From contig JAJTUP010000036.1 in NCBI GenBank assembly GCA_021399435.1, positions 496,001 through 560,000 of the forward strand: DNA of 64,000 nucleotides, written 5' to 3'. The notes under the pieces were generated by a model. The model searched no databases and was not told the DNA's origin. It worked only from the letters and a program-made list of their open reading frames with translations. This DNA is from Diaporthe sp. PMI_573 (lineage: Eukaryota > Ascomycota > Sordariomycetes > Diaporthales > Diaporthaceae). Positions 36,301 to 48,619 of this stretch are shown one piece after another (the stretch's first letter is position 1; each line of letters starts with the position of its first letter). The translations under genes were made by a program, and so were the position numbers.

Positions 36301-39300
36301 TGCCTGTGGCCATTCCAACTCGCTGGCGGTGTGTTGTTTCGAACAGCGCCAACCCAGGCCGGGCACCGCAGGCGTGCGCGCACGGGAGCTAGGCCGTGGG
36401 AACCGGCCAGCCTTGGTGATGCATAACAGTACCATGATCTTGGGGAGTTGCACAGATGACCCAAGATGTGGGGGAGGCACTTGTTTGGCTCTGCCGTCTC
36501 GCCGGAGTGTTTAGTCTGATCAAGCAAGCGCCTCCCGAAATAGCATCGCCGCCGACACGTTTGTTCCCTGTGGTTGGGAGAAATCTCGTGAAACATTGTT
36601 CTGTGATGCTCTGTCCAACCCCTTTGGGTTGTGCCTGGCGGCACCCGCGGTGCCACGCTGGCCAGGGGAGGAAGGGAGAAAACACCGTGTGCCAGTTGTA
36701 CAGCCTAGCACACCAAGAAAAGATTGTTGCTAAAGCCGCATTGGGCCTTGGACGGCTTGCGTGCAGCCATCACGCCCGTGGTCGTCCACGTACAATGCCT
36801 ACCCCATGCCTACCCCAGGTACGGAGTAGATAGGGATAGGGCACATGCTGTACAGCACCCCCAAGGCCGTCAGGTTCAGACGACACGACGGCGACGAGAT
36901 GACTGCATGCTTCCTTCCGCACATGATGGACACAATCGACCCATGCATCCGACTCGAGGAATTCCTCATCGTGGTCGAGCATGGGTTGGGTGTCGAGCGT
37001 CAAGAGTCAGCCACCACACACGCTGCAGTGAGGCCCCGACGAACGTGCAGTAGCATGGTACTGCTCGCCCGTGGTTAAATTAGCTGCGGTCTCCTTGCAT
37101 CGCGTGTCAAGTTTCATGTCGTCAGTTGGTCTAGCCGTCAATCGGCATTATGCTCGGCAGGTGGATGATCAAACACACTCGACCTTCTCCTTTCGGCTGG
37201 TCGTTACTCCACGCACCACCTGCGCCCGCACCGTCACCTTGGGAGCTCTGATGCCCTGCATACACAGTATGTGTCGATGTTTTCTGTAGCTCCCTGTCGC
37301 ATCCTACCGTGTTCGTGCGGCATGGCGGGTGCCCTTGAGGCTGGTGACGATGATTACGATGCCGAATTGGGACACCATGAGCACCTCCAGCGACGGAGGA
37401 CTCGGTTGATGCGAGCTGCAGTGGGCTCGTGGCAGCCCACATCATCACAACCTCATGGTCTAACTGGAATGGCACGTCCTAACATGGCCTCCTATGTAGT
37501 ACAAACAGTAGTTGCCCAACATCAAGCCTTATGCCGTAAACAATCTCGGCGGATGGCCAGCTGCCCAATCTGCTGTAAAAGTTCGGCCGCGCCAAGACCA
37601 GCTTCAGCTGATATATGTAGTCTTCCCTTGACAGCACCACAAACTCAAACCCCGAGTGACAAGCCGGGGAGACTATCGTAAAGAGTCTTGTCCTTGAATC
37701 CAAGACCCTGACCCTAACAACGGCTGACAAGACCCTATTCCTAGTCGCCGCCCTGGTGGCATGGCTCCCTCCTGCGCACCGACAGCCACTTCCATGCGGG
37801 ACACTCGTGCAAAGCCAGCCTGCCAGCCTCTTCAGATGACATCGAGGGGTGGGAAGGGCCACCCCAATGTGGATGATGATGACGGCAGCCACAGAGAAGT
37901 CATGCATCAACCATCACCATCACCATCGTCATCGGCATCATCATCGTGGACATCCATCGCCTCCACCGAGGCAAGCGAGGCTCCTCATCCTCCCTCCTGC
38001 TTCCGAGGCTGGTCGTTGTGTGGTACTGTGTAGTGTGCGCACAGGCACCGGGGATTGATGTGCCCCAAGACCGATCCCTCCCGTTCCGCACACGAACATG
38101 GTACGATAAGATGTACACACATATCACATACCCACACCCTCACCCGCGCACACACAGGCAACCTCGCACCCAGGCTGATAGACAGAGAGGGAGAGCCATC
38201 TGCCATCTCTCGTATCAACAAAACGTTCTGGACTCAATTGATGGAAGAAAAGAGTGGGCTTTGAGACAGGCGGGACGAGGGCACGACGTTGACTGGGCCA
38301 ACCCTTGCAGTGATTTGGCCTAATGTCGTACTGCATGGTCCGACCCTAGGTACCGTACCGTAGCACTCCGTAGTGGTACCGCGTGCGGTAGCGCCCTCCC
38401 ACCTGCTCTGTGCTGCGTGGGTGCAGCATTTTCTGAAGCAAAGCGCCCTTCTCCCTTGCCCGCATCCCCACCATGTTTCAGAGTTGCCAGGGCTCCCGAA
38501 TAGGAAGCCACCTCCGCGCTCCGTCAGAATTTGAGGTGGGTGGGATCCTAGCCCGTCAACTCGCGGCAGCTGCTTAGCACTCCCCGATTCGGCCTTTGTT
38601 CAACCAAGCGAGGGCTGCTTCTTGCTGGCTCGCCCGTCCGCCGACGCGATGCGACGGGATGCGGGAGTTGCTGGCATGGGCATATACGGCCCAGCAGGGG
38701 ACTGGGGACCGGCGACAGGCAGTCTTTTGTCGGACATGCCCAAATGCACCCCCACCACCTGCTGCCCGTTGGGCCAGCACCAGAACTGGCACCAGTCCAG
38801 CACCAGGACGATGAGCGAGGATCAAAGGACGTGGGCATTTACACCAGGTGTGAAGCCTTCCGGCCGTTGGAGGCATAGCCACAGACACCCCAGTAATGGC
38901 GATTCCTGCTCCTCCGCCTCCACACGCACAGGCGGAGCGCAACCTAGGGAGGCAATCACAGTTGCAAGGGTGGCCCACCAACAAGCCGTCATCACGTCTG
39001 AGAGCAGGGCATCTAACCGCATCTTGAGATGGCTTTCCCCATCGGTGATGCTCAGTTTCAACTCGCGGAACATGGCAGTCTGACAATCGGCAAGGTTCAG
39101 AGCACAGGCCCATCCTCGATGCGGCTCTGTTCATGATCTTCGCCAACCGCAAGGCAAAGCTGCTGTCGATCAGTCGTGCGCAAAATCAAGACCTCAACTG
39201 TCCATCCGCACGGCTGGGCTGGCCGACCTCGACAGAGCAGAGTTCAGACATCTCGCCACTCTGTGGTCACCGCTGCTGCCCACAGCAACACCTCGGACTA

Positions 39301-39772
39301 TGCCGATGCGAGCGAGCACCCATCGTCATCGCGTGGCGCTCTCTTTCCCACTGCAAGGCACAGGGGACCGTAATTTACCCTTCGGCCGGATCGAACCATT
39401 CTGGCCACCAACAATCCGGGGGGGAGGCGACCTGCCAGCCTGCTCTTTCGGACCTCAGTCCAGCCTGACTGACGTCTAAGACACCCGACCATCTGCAGGT
39501 TTAAGCAGATTGGTCGGATTTCTCGGCTCGGGTAGAGCTTCTTGTCATGAAGAAAGCCTGCTTTGTCCCACGAGAATGGTTGGACAGCATTCGTCCCAAA
39601 CAGAGGCTCGGAACTGGGCGCACTAGATTATCCATTTCCTCCACGTCGCTCCAGAACCTAGCGACAACGCGGACAGACGGCGACTTGCATGAACCACGAA
39701 CGCCTGATAGTTCAAAGAAGAGGCATGCGAAACGGTCTCTTTGACCTTCCACAGCTCAGACATGCTGCTGCC

Positions 39773-40009
39773 ATGAGACGAGGTTTTCTTCTTTCTCTCT
39801 TGTTGCTTACGCTGCTGACTTTCTGGGATCCGCTAGATGCGGATGTGCCTGGCGACACAACACTGACAAATGCCTCGATCAATGATTCCTCATCGTGTGG
39901 TTTCCAGAGACCTGATCTGAAGACCCACATACCTCAAAAAGTGAATCGGTCCAGCAGGTACCAGTACATTCGTTCGCCGCTCTTCACCCTCAGCTTTACT
40001 CAGCGATAG
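39773..40009 (+). CDS. Possible small secreted protein (78 aa), doubtful
   Basis: An ATG-initiated frame inside the gene-poor region begins MRRGFLLSLLLLTLLTFWDP, which looks like a signal peptide: basic start, then a leucine-rich hydrophobic core. The rest is polar with three potential N-glycosylation sequons (NAS, NDS, NRS) and a single Cys. No family is recognised. A short frame with a hydrophobic start can arise by chance in 12 kb, so this is only a candidate. Confidence 0.2.
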   Translation: MRRGFLLSLLLLTLLTFWDPLDADVPGDTTLTNASINDSSSCGFQRPDLKTHIPQKVNRSSRYQYIRSPLFTLSFTQR

Positions 40010-41768
40010 CGAAATGCGGAAGCCAGGACTGCGAGTGATTTGTGTGTGTTGACGCGGGTAGGATGCACGCCTGGCGCCGACCACCCCCAAGAAAGGGCAG
40101 ACCCGCACTGGGCGGTTCTTTTTTAAGCAACTTTGATAATTTTACGCTTATGAGGCCGGCCAGAAGCGGTGGCCCGTAAGCTGCAAGATCTTGCTGGCCA
40201 GTGCTCCTCAGATGTGCGACATTGCTCAAGATGGACCCAGTCAAGCCAGCGAATAGCCTCAGTATTCCACCACTTCCAGCAACTGCAGGCCAGAGGCCAG
40301 TCCAATGAGAGCGTTGCAGCCAGGGGCAGGGCGGGAGGGCATTGGCTGGGACTGCATCACTGCAGATATGCTTCTTTTTTTTTTTCCCGCTAGACTTTGT
40401 TTCTGCGCCTAATCAACGTCTTTTCTGCACCGTGCTACCCAGAAGCTTACGAATGCTCTATCCAGAGGCGCCCGGTGCTCGCCTCTCCCGTTTCGTTGCA
40501 GGCAGCCTGGCAGCCTGACCGGCATCCTCGTTGCGGCTCAAGACACGGGTGCGATAAACATGAAAGTCGATCTAGGAGATTTGGGATTGAGAAAAGTCCA
40601 GGCCATCGCTAGTGTGCGGGCACTTGGGACGTCCCTTGCAACTGCGGACATTGATCATCGATGACAGCTACTCAACAAAGCTGAGCAGGACGATCTCCAG
40701 TGCGCCGGCCTTTAGGACACCGTTCTCTGCATCACCGTTCTGGACCGTGGCGCCAGGGCATCCATCTTCATGCGCGAGAACTTGATCCCATCACCCTTGC
40801 CATCGTGCATGGATGCGCAAAGAGCAGCCTTAGCTTAGAGCGGCTTGGAGGACAGGGAGGCTGGAGGTGATGTCCCTGCTCGGTGATGAGACTCCCCAGG
40901 CTCCCCTCCCCTTCACCCCACCGCGGCGCTACGAGTCTTGCCTCTTGCTTCGCTGTGCCTGCTCTCCCGTCCAGCGCGCCTAGAGCGTAAGCTTCATCGA
41001 TAACCCCGGGCGTACGTACCCTCTTGGTGCACACGGGTCCAACCTAGGAGCACTGGCCATGCCCCCCCCATCCTGTTGCCAGCAAAGCAATGCCGATGTT
41101 GCTGGAGATGGCAGACTATTAGACTTCCTCGCGACCGACTTAATCTTTGGCGTCTCCGAGATGGCTCCCCCGCCCAGGAGCGCCCGAGCTTGTAGCCATC
41201 TGGTCGTGATCGCATGAGCAACTAGCTCGCGGTCGAATTGCTATCGGCCCCGTCTCCATCGGCACCGGCAATAATGGGTGGTAGCGAGTACGGCCAGGAA
41301 GGCAACCTCAGCAGCGATCGGTTTTGCGAACCGTTCGTACCCCCCTGGTGATGTGCAGCCCCTTCGTCCACTTTTGCAGTCAGAGATATCTCCGTCTTGC
41401 AAGGCACAGGGGACCAGGCACGGGAGTTGAATGTGGGTATCGTACGGAATGGTCTGGGACTTCTACGCGGGCAAGCAGGCAAGCAGCAAGCCTGCGAGCG
41501 GGAGTCCAGAGGTGCGGCCCCACCCTGGATTGATGTCCGAATGACGGGCCCAGTGTTATGGTGAACAGGGTTTTGGGCACGCCAGAATCTCCACGACACT
41601 ACTGCGCTCACGGACAGCAAAAACCAGTTCAGGACGAGCAACTACCACCCAGCGGCCCCAGGGCACGCAGGGCACCCATGGCACGCCCATGCTGGACGTG
41701 TTATTAAATTTGTGTTCGGATTGCCTGGGTCATTCATTGTCTCTTCTGGGACACCAGCACGACCCTTG

Positions 41769-41796
41769 CATGGGAGACATGGGAGACATGGGAGAT
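41769..41796. repeat. 9-bp tandem repeat, three copies
   Basis: CATGGGAGA is repeated three times in non-coding DNA upstream of STE12, the last copy diverging at its end. Confidence 0.8.
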
Positions 41797-42820
41797 TTGC
41801 CCGTGCCGTCGCGCCCTCTTGCTCCTCTCTCGCCTCCCCACAGGCCCCATCGAATCGTGTCCCCTTTGAGGGTTTCCCTCCGTGGTAATAAGCTTGAGGC
41901 TGACAGCACGTCGGCAGTACCTGGGTAGCCGGCGAAAAAGCCCCAGGGATTGACAAATGATCAACTACTAGTCATTCGGACCGGACAACGGCCCATGAAC
42001 TGACATAACCAAGGGTTGACCAAATTGACTGATTGACTGACTTACCGACTAACGACTCTACGTGCTCCAGCACCGGCAAGCTACACCCGTATTTTGCATT
42101 CCATAGCCTACCTTGGGTGCACAGGTAGGGGTGCCCCCTCCAGGCCCCCGGGGCCACGGCTTAATCGGACGGGGGGGCAACGAGTAGGGGAAGCAGGCGA
42201 GAACCCGAGTTAAACTACTGACTACGGGAGGACTCGAGGGGACCATCACTTTTACCTCTGCCGGCGGTGTCAGCAAAAAAATGAGGCCAGGAATCGTCTG
42301 GACGCAGGCCAGCCAGACCAAGCAGACCAAGCAGGCCCAAGACAGGGAAAGGCAAGCCACAGTCTGCAAAGACGGTCACGTCGTCGTCGACATGCTATTA
42401 GTAAACCACCAGCACCTTCACGTAAGAAACAAACCTGAACGCACAGCCAGGCCGGAATCTGCACCCACCGGGCCTGACCGCAGTCGACCTTGGGTGGCTC
42501 TCTTCTTGTCCATACTCCCTCCCCCCTCCCCCGTCACAGTGGCCCAGAGCACACGCCCCCCCTACACGGCCAGGTACCCAGGTACCGTGCCAGGCCCTTC
42601 CCCCCCATCCAACCCACCCCTGGCTCCAAGGTTGAGGTCCCACCGTCCCGCTGCGCGCACTTCTGACCAGTCATGGGCGTCTGGACCCTGGCCTGTCCGC
42701 CCCTCCGCATCCTTGCACCAGTCCACCCGTCCACACTCTCTCCAGAGGACCTGCACGACGAGGTACCTGCACGCGCATGTCCATGTACCCGGGCTGGTGT
42801 GCGGCCAGATTTGAAAATGG

Positions 42821-44091
42821 GAGCAGCAGCCCGCCCGAATCCCTTAAACCCCCAGGTCATCCCTCTTCTTCCCTCCCCCCCGACCAGCCTGCGAATCTCT
42901 GCCAAATCTTCCCGTGCAAGACTTTCCTCTTCTTCCCTCATTCTACCTTTCTCCTCGTGTCTCAGGAGGCTCGCTACTACCGGACCAACGGTATTTGATC
43001 TATTTCTTGGAGCTGCACCAAACATAACCTTTTGGCAACCTCCCTCGCACCTGCACACCAGCTCCCGTCTTTTATTTTTTTCTTCTATTCTCTTCTCCCT
43101 TTTGCAGCACAGCGTCAGCTCGGCACACCCAAGCCAAAACACAAGGCCGCTCGCATACCATCCCATCGTTGTGTGCTGCCGCGCATCCTAGAGGCACATC
43201 ATCTCCTCACATCAGACACACACCGTCGCAAAGTCTGTCCACCGCCGGCCACCCTTCAAGCTTCATACCTTGCCTGGGTCCGATTTGACGAGCTTCGACA
43301 GCTGGGAGCTTGCTTGACTGTGATCTGACCCGTCCATCTTTACACTCACGCACACACACGCGCTCTCTCGACTGGGGTTTCGCCGGGCTATGCCATCGTC
43401 GTCCCAATAAAACAACTTAATATCCTGCCAACCCTCAATCCGTTGCAGCAGCAATCCATCAGTTGTTGATTGACAATCGTTCAATTGTTTGTCATCGACA
43501 GCAGCCCACATTGCACCGCATCACATCGCTGCGGGTCGCTTCGGATATTGGCAGCACGGTTCTCCGGCGCGCTTCGAGGACATTCCCGACCCACAGCTCC
43601 CCCAATCCCAACCCCTATCTTTTTCCCTTTTGCGCTACTGCCTTGCCTTGACGGTTCGGCCAGCGCACGCCCACCCACTAAATTCGCTAGACGCAATTGG
43701 TGGCCGACGCTCTGTGTACCTCCTGTGTGCAATTTATCTCCTCTTCACCCCCCCGGGCTGGACTCGATCACATCAATCAACCCTCACATCAATCATCACC
43801 ACCCTCGACGTTCACGCACACCCTGTTGTGTACGACTTCGATCGACTGCCCCCTCCAACGCCTGGCTGCGAGACGAACCTGCATCGACGATCATCGCGTC
43901 GCCTGTTCCCTATTGCTTGTTTCTTGTGTTTCAATTGGCGACGATCCGAACACGCTTTGGTGCCGTCTTGATCTTTGCGGATCTTCCCACCTTTCGCCGT
44001 TGTTGGATCTCCTCCGCACCAGCTGCCCTCTCCGCATTCCAGAGGCCGGTCTATTTGAACAAGACGCTCCCGCCCGCGGCGCGTGCCCAAC
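42821..44091 (+). promoter_or_regulatory. Inferred long 5' leader of STE12, nearly ATG-free
   Basis: From about 42821 to the STE12 start codon at 44092 (about 1270 nt) the plus strand contains one ATG only, at 43390. Roughly 20 would be expected by chance. The tract is pyrimidine- and CA-rich, with CT-rich runs at 42850-42960. This pattern is what a long transcribed, scanned leader would show. The transcription start is inferred to lie near 42850; a leader intron cannot be excluded. Confidence 0.6.
43390..43410 (+). other. Six-codon upstream ORF in the STE12 leader
   Basis: The only ATG in the inferred leader opens a minimal frame (Met-Pro-Ser-Ser-Ser-Gln, then TAA) about 680 nt before the STE12 start. 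It may tune translation if the leader is transcribed as proposed. Confidence 0.45.
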
Positions 44092-46567
44092 ATGTACTCA
44101 CAAGCAGGCGCAATGGCTGCACCGCAAAAACCAGAGACTTTTATGCTGAGCACAGAAGCTCAACAAGCACTGCCACACGATGCACAGGTTGCTCTGCAAC
44201 AGGTTGATAATTGTATGCCCCCTTCCTGGCCCTTGAGTCCTGCCGACTCTCTCCCGCTCCCAATTGCGCGACTAACCAATCCCGCTCAGTGAAATATTTC
44301 CTCATCTCTGCACCCGTCGACTGGCAACCAGATCAGTACATCCGACGATTCCTCCTGCCCACTGGCGAGTACGTCTCGTGTGTGCTGTGGAACAACCTCT
44401 TTCACATCTCAGGAACCGACATCGTGCGATGCCTGTCCTTCAGGTTCCAGGCCTTTGGCCGTCCCGTCAAGAACTCCAAGAAGTTCGAGGAGGGTATCTT
44501 CTCCGATCTCCGAAACCTGAAGTCTGGTACCGACGCGTCCCTGGAGGAGCCCAAGAGCCCCTTCCTCGACTTCTTGTACAAGAACAACTGCATCCGAACG
44601 CAAAAGAAGCAGAAGGTCTTCTACTGGTACAGCGTCCCTCACGACCGTCTTTTCCTCGATGCGTTGGAGAGGGACCTCAAGAGGGAGAAGATGGGGCAAG
44701 AGGCCACGACCGTCGCCGTCAGCGAGCCCGCACTGTCCTTCCAGTACGACTCGTCCCAGTCGCTGTACGAGCAGCTCACCAAGGCCCAGCAGGCCAACTC
44801 CTCGTCCTTCAACGCCCAACAGCCCTTCCCTCCTTCGCAGTCTACCTCGCCCGTCATGCGCGCTGTCGACGCCATGCCACCACCACAGATGATGCCTCAG
44901 TCTATGGCTCCCATGTCTGACGGAATGGAGGCAATGGTCCCCTACGGAGCCATGTCTATGGCACCCCAGATGCCCCCGACCATGGTCAAGAGGGAGCCTG
45001 ATTACAACCGAGTCCAGTACAACCAAAATGGTGTCCCAATCACACAGGGCCACCAACGCCACGCGTCGATGCCTGCGTACGGGCTGGAGTACTCGCCCGC
45101 GCCTTCCTTCGTCTCGTCGCAGTACGAGGACTACAGCAACCGAGGCATCTCATTCGAGCCCATCACGCCACCTCAGCAGGCTCTAGGCATGTCTGCGGAG
45201 CCCGCATACATTGCAAACGAGGAGACCGGACTCTACACCGCCATTCCTGACCACATGAACGGTGTCAATGGTCTGAACGGCATGATCCAGCTGCCCCCAT
45301 CAAACCTGGCAGGAGGCCAGTTTTCCCGTGGGTACGGTGCCAACAACGTGTACTCCGTGATCGAGGGCTCGCCGACATACAAGCAGAGGAGGCGGCGCTC
45401 GTCCATCCCACCGGGCATGTCGGCTGTCGCCGCTGCCACTGCAACGGCTGCTGCTGCTCAAGCACACCGGCCATCAGATCTCCGACGGTCTGTTTCCGCC
45501 TCGGTAGGGCCTGTTGCTGAGGGTGACGAGTCCCTCGGCAACTCCCCACCAGGGCTGACCTACAGCAACGTGTCCATGTCGAGCCAGCAGCACAAGGAGA
45601 TGCTTGAGCTCTCCCGCCACGGCACACCTCTGTCCACCGTTGAGGGCAGCCCCGCCATGAACCCAATGTCGCTTCAGCAAGACTACCACCAGCTGCCTCA
45701 TGATGACATGGTCAATGGCCACATGGAGGAGCAGCGCCGGATGATGCAAGGCCAGAACGGTGTAATGCGTCGTGCGCGCTCTGCGACCGTCATGGAGCTT
45801 GGCCCATACCCCCAGAAGTCTCACTCCTGCCCCATTCCTACCTGCGGTCGTCTCTTCAAGCGTTTAGAGCACCTCAAGCGGTAAGACCGGAACAGCATTT
45901 TCTTTGTCAACACACGATCACCTTGCCGTGTATCTGACTAAACTTCCAGACACGTGAGAACACATACCCAAGAGAGACCCTACATCTGCCCTTATTGTAG
46001 CAAGGCATTCTCCAGATCAGACAACCTAGCACAGTATGCCCCATCTTTCCTTGACTGCATTTCCTTTGTACTTTCTTTTGTTGGTACGAAGATGCTCGAA
46101 ATCCTCATGTTGTGTGCGTGGCATGTTACCGAGACTAGCGAAACCCAAAACAAAACCAAACCGCCGTCGTCACCACACAGCACAGGACACAGCACAACAC
46201 ATCTTCAGCAGCTCAGGAGGATACACGAAGCCGTACGAACAACAGAGACTAACGTAGCCTTCCGCGCAGACACAAGAGAACACATGACCGTGGTGATGGT
46301 GCAGACGGCCTGAACCTTTCTGGGGAGGACGAGGAGGAGTACTCGGGTGAGGACCACATGGGCTCACTGGGAGACGCCTCGCCCAACTCTGAAGCTGGCT
46401 ACATCACTGCGTCGCTGAACTCGGTCGCCAACGGCACGCCGCCAACCTCGAACGGAAACTACGGGCCTGCCACCTCGATGCCCAGCACGCAGTCCGGTTT
46501 CCACAGCCTCCAAACGCTGAGCCTGCCGATGACGATTAGCCAACCTCACGCGGCTGTCATGATGTAA
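44092..46567 (+). CDS. STE12: Ste12-type transcription factor (homeodomain-like plus C2H2 zinc fingers)
   Basis: Transcription factor at the end of the Fus3/Kss1-type MAPK pathway, controlling mating and, in plant-associated fungi, invasive growth. Exons: 44092-44212, 44290-45880, 45950-46033, 46270-46567 (2094 nt, 697 aa). The STE domain is near residues 40-160 ([60 protein letters not shown]). The middle is Gln/Met/Pro-rich and disordered. Two C2H2 fingers follow: [19 protein letters not shown] and [21 protein letters not shown]. The tail is acidic ([11 protein letters not shown]), then Ser/Thr-rich. Having both STE domain and fingers is the filamentous-fungal arrangement; budding-yeast Ste12 lacks the fingers. 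Exon 3 is 84 nt, in frame, and bridges the two fingers; intron 3 is long (236 bp). Both facts fit alternative splicing. Confidence 0.95.
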
Positions 46568-48619
46568 TCTGAAAGAGGCATTTGAACGCCTTGCAACGCC
46601 TCCCTCCGGTTCGAAGGGTACTGTAAATTTATGGATATTTTGTTTATTTCACGACTTCATGTGCGAGGGGCTTGGGACGGATGGTCAAGTGTCATTCCCG
46701 GTTGAAGGGGCAGGCTTTCCTTCACGGGACTCCTGGGCGTTTCCTTTGCGGGGTTTGCTGTTATGTTTTATCTAACAATCGGCGACCTTTTTTTTTCTTC
46801 TGCCTTTTTTTTTTTTTTTTATCTCCCCCGCTTGGGAGTTGGTACTTTTGCGTTCTACTTTGGGCAGAAAAAGCACAATAGACGGGCGTTGGGTGTAGCT
46901 CTCTGCGGAGCTCCCCGAAAAACATATTCTGCATCATGGGACGGCACCGAATGACTGGAAGTGGTGTATATAACTGTCTTCGGTTCATCGGGCGCTAGCA
47001 GATCGGGATGAAAGATACCAGTTGTTGGAGACATATTTGTGCGTTTGAAGGACGAGGATTTGGGAGAGGGAAAATACATGCACAACACTCTTAACATGTG
47101 CTCATTTCCGAGGCAGTCGCTTGTTCATACCAGTCAATACGACGAATTTCATACCACATCAATTGCCTTGCATCGCATCGTGTGGATTGCATCACAAGAT
47201 CCAAGTCTTCAGACGTATGGCCTGTCCTCTCTGTTGAAGCGGTCTTCTCAGGTCCCGCGACAGCCAGCCAGCCAGCCGGGTAGCCTGCCGCCGCCATGGC
47301 CGTTCAGTCGAGCTGCCACACACTGTGGCCGTTCAGGCATGGGCGATACCTGACAGTCTAGGCCTCGTTTCCCCGGAAGATGACGTACAGGACAGAGGGA
47401 GACGAAGTACGCAGATCTAGATCCGAAACAAGGTTTGGGTCGATGTCGACGCAACCCATCATGTTGTTGCACAGCCGGAGGGACACGACAAAGCAGGTAC
47501 CGCGGAAGGATGCTTGTTTCGTTTCGTCAGGTCCTCTGCCCTCTTCGCGGCCTACTGCGGCGACCCAGCCCAGTTCCGCCAGAGCCACTCGCATCGTATC
47601 GACATCCTTCTTTACTGTAACCCAGTCTGCACCCAACTGCCGGATTTACCAGGTCCACAGCCGTCAGCAGCCAATCTCGCAGGGTAAAAAAGGGGACACG
47701 AATGGACATCAAAGGTTGCATGGGGGAAAGAAACGAGATGAAAAAGACTGGCTGGCTGCCGCGCCGCATGATTGCGCCTCTGCCCTTTTCGCGTCTCTGC
47801 AAATCAGCCGCCAACAGTCTCACCCCCCATCCTGCCAACAAACAGTAAGCGTCTAGATCCTGTCCTAACCAAAAGGTGCCGAACCTAAAAATATGGACCC
47901 CAAAGAAATCCCAGCTTCCCCTCCCGCGTCCTGCCGGCAAGGCCCAAGGCCACGAGGGTTTCCAAAAAAAGGCAAACACAAAGTGATTATGCGCGTCAGA
48001 CTCTTGTGCTTGTGTAGCAGGTCGGTGATGTGAGTGGCTTGCCTACCCGCGTCCGCCAGCCCCCCCTCCCCGACCCCCCTTCCATTACACAGATAGAACA
48101 TGCAGTCAGGCTTGATGTAACCTGCGCAGAGAGGAGGATTCATGATGTGCAGGCTTGGGCGCGGGCTGGGCGGCCGGGCGGGCGGCCGGGCGGGCCCTGG
48201 ACAACTCGGTTACTGGTTAAGCTTGGCTGAGAAGATTAACTCAAAATCGGTGGGGCTTTGCATGCTGTGTTGCTTGTTTCCTCCCAGCCGGGGACGCCGG
48301 CCGCGTCAGGCGCAGGTCTCTGTTCCTCCCTCGGGATTTTGCTTGAGGTGTATCACGGAGGAGGTTGTATGTACCGCCGTCTTGTATAGGCATGTAAGCT
48401 TGTCTGAGGTTGCTGTTTCGGGGGCCGTGACCACCACATCCACCACCACCACCACATGGAGAGGGTTAATAGGGCCCTTAGTAACCACATTAACAAAGTG
48501 GGAAAAATAAACAAAAAAAGAGTCTCTTCCCAGGAGTCGACCAGCCTTGCTCGCTCGCTTGCTCACGGCCTCAGGGTTCACGATCCTAGGCACTGCTACC
48601 CTGTCTCTCATGCTCCCCT
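46568..48619. other. Convergent intergenic region between STE12 and FAF1, about 2 kb
   Basis: It contains the 3' flanks of STE12 (plus) and FAF1 (minus). Long T-runs at 46790-46830 lie soon after STE12. An ACC/CACCAC repeat lies at 48430-48455, and a GGGC/GGCC-rich patch near 48170-48195. One minus-strand frame at 47358-47636 is listed separately as a weak candidate exon. Confidence 0.55.
47358..47636 (-). CDS. Possible terminal exon of an unrecognised gene, doubtful
   Basis: An open minus-strand frame of about 92 codons ends in TAG at 47358. It is preceded by a good acceptor structure (CTGAC branch, then CCGGCAG at 47637-47643). Third-position GC is moderately high and the peptide (for example VKKDVDTMRVALAELGW and NMMGCVDIDPN) does not look low-complexity. 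I could not find upstream exons or recognise a family, so it may be chance. Confidence 0.25.
   Translation of the reverse strand: MGADWVTVKKDVDTMRVALAELGWVAAVGREEGRGPDETKQASFRGTCFVVSLRLCNNMMGCVDIDPNLVSDLDLRTSSPSVLYVIFRGNEA

Larger units (their letters stand above)
30351..42820. other. Gene-poor region, about 12.5 kb, upstream of STE12
   Basis: No frame here gives a recognisable protein or a coherent splice structure, and most frames that exceed 100 codons begin at non-ATG codons or look random. GC content is ordinary, without the extreme AT bias expected of heavily RIP-mutated DNA. Short tandem repeats are scattered through it, including GGGC runs near 35390, a CATGGGAGA triplication at 41769-41796, and a CAT/CAC run near 37905-37945. 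No tRNA or rRNA gene was recognised. It could hold long STE12 regulatory DNA, non-coding transcripts, or fully decayed genes. Confidence 0.55.

Noticed and set aside
38574..39152. 192-codon minus-strand frame in the gene-poor block
   Set aside because: Its Gly/Ala/Cys/Arg-rich composition is typical of a chance frame in GC-rich DNA; no motif and overlapping frames on both strands.
39380..39400. GGTTCGATCC on the minus strand, resembling a tRNA B box
   Set aside because: The flanking bases do not form a T-arm, and no A box or acceptor stem was found.
41222..41641. 139-codon minus-strand frame with a hydrophobic start
   Set aside because: The initiating codon is TTG, so the apparent signal peptide has no proper start.
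43470..44207. 245-codon frame running through the STE12 leader into its first exon
   Set aside because: It starts at TTG, not ATG. The leader is ATG-free there, and the spliced STE12 model explains the sequence better.
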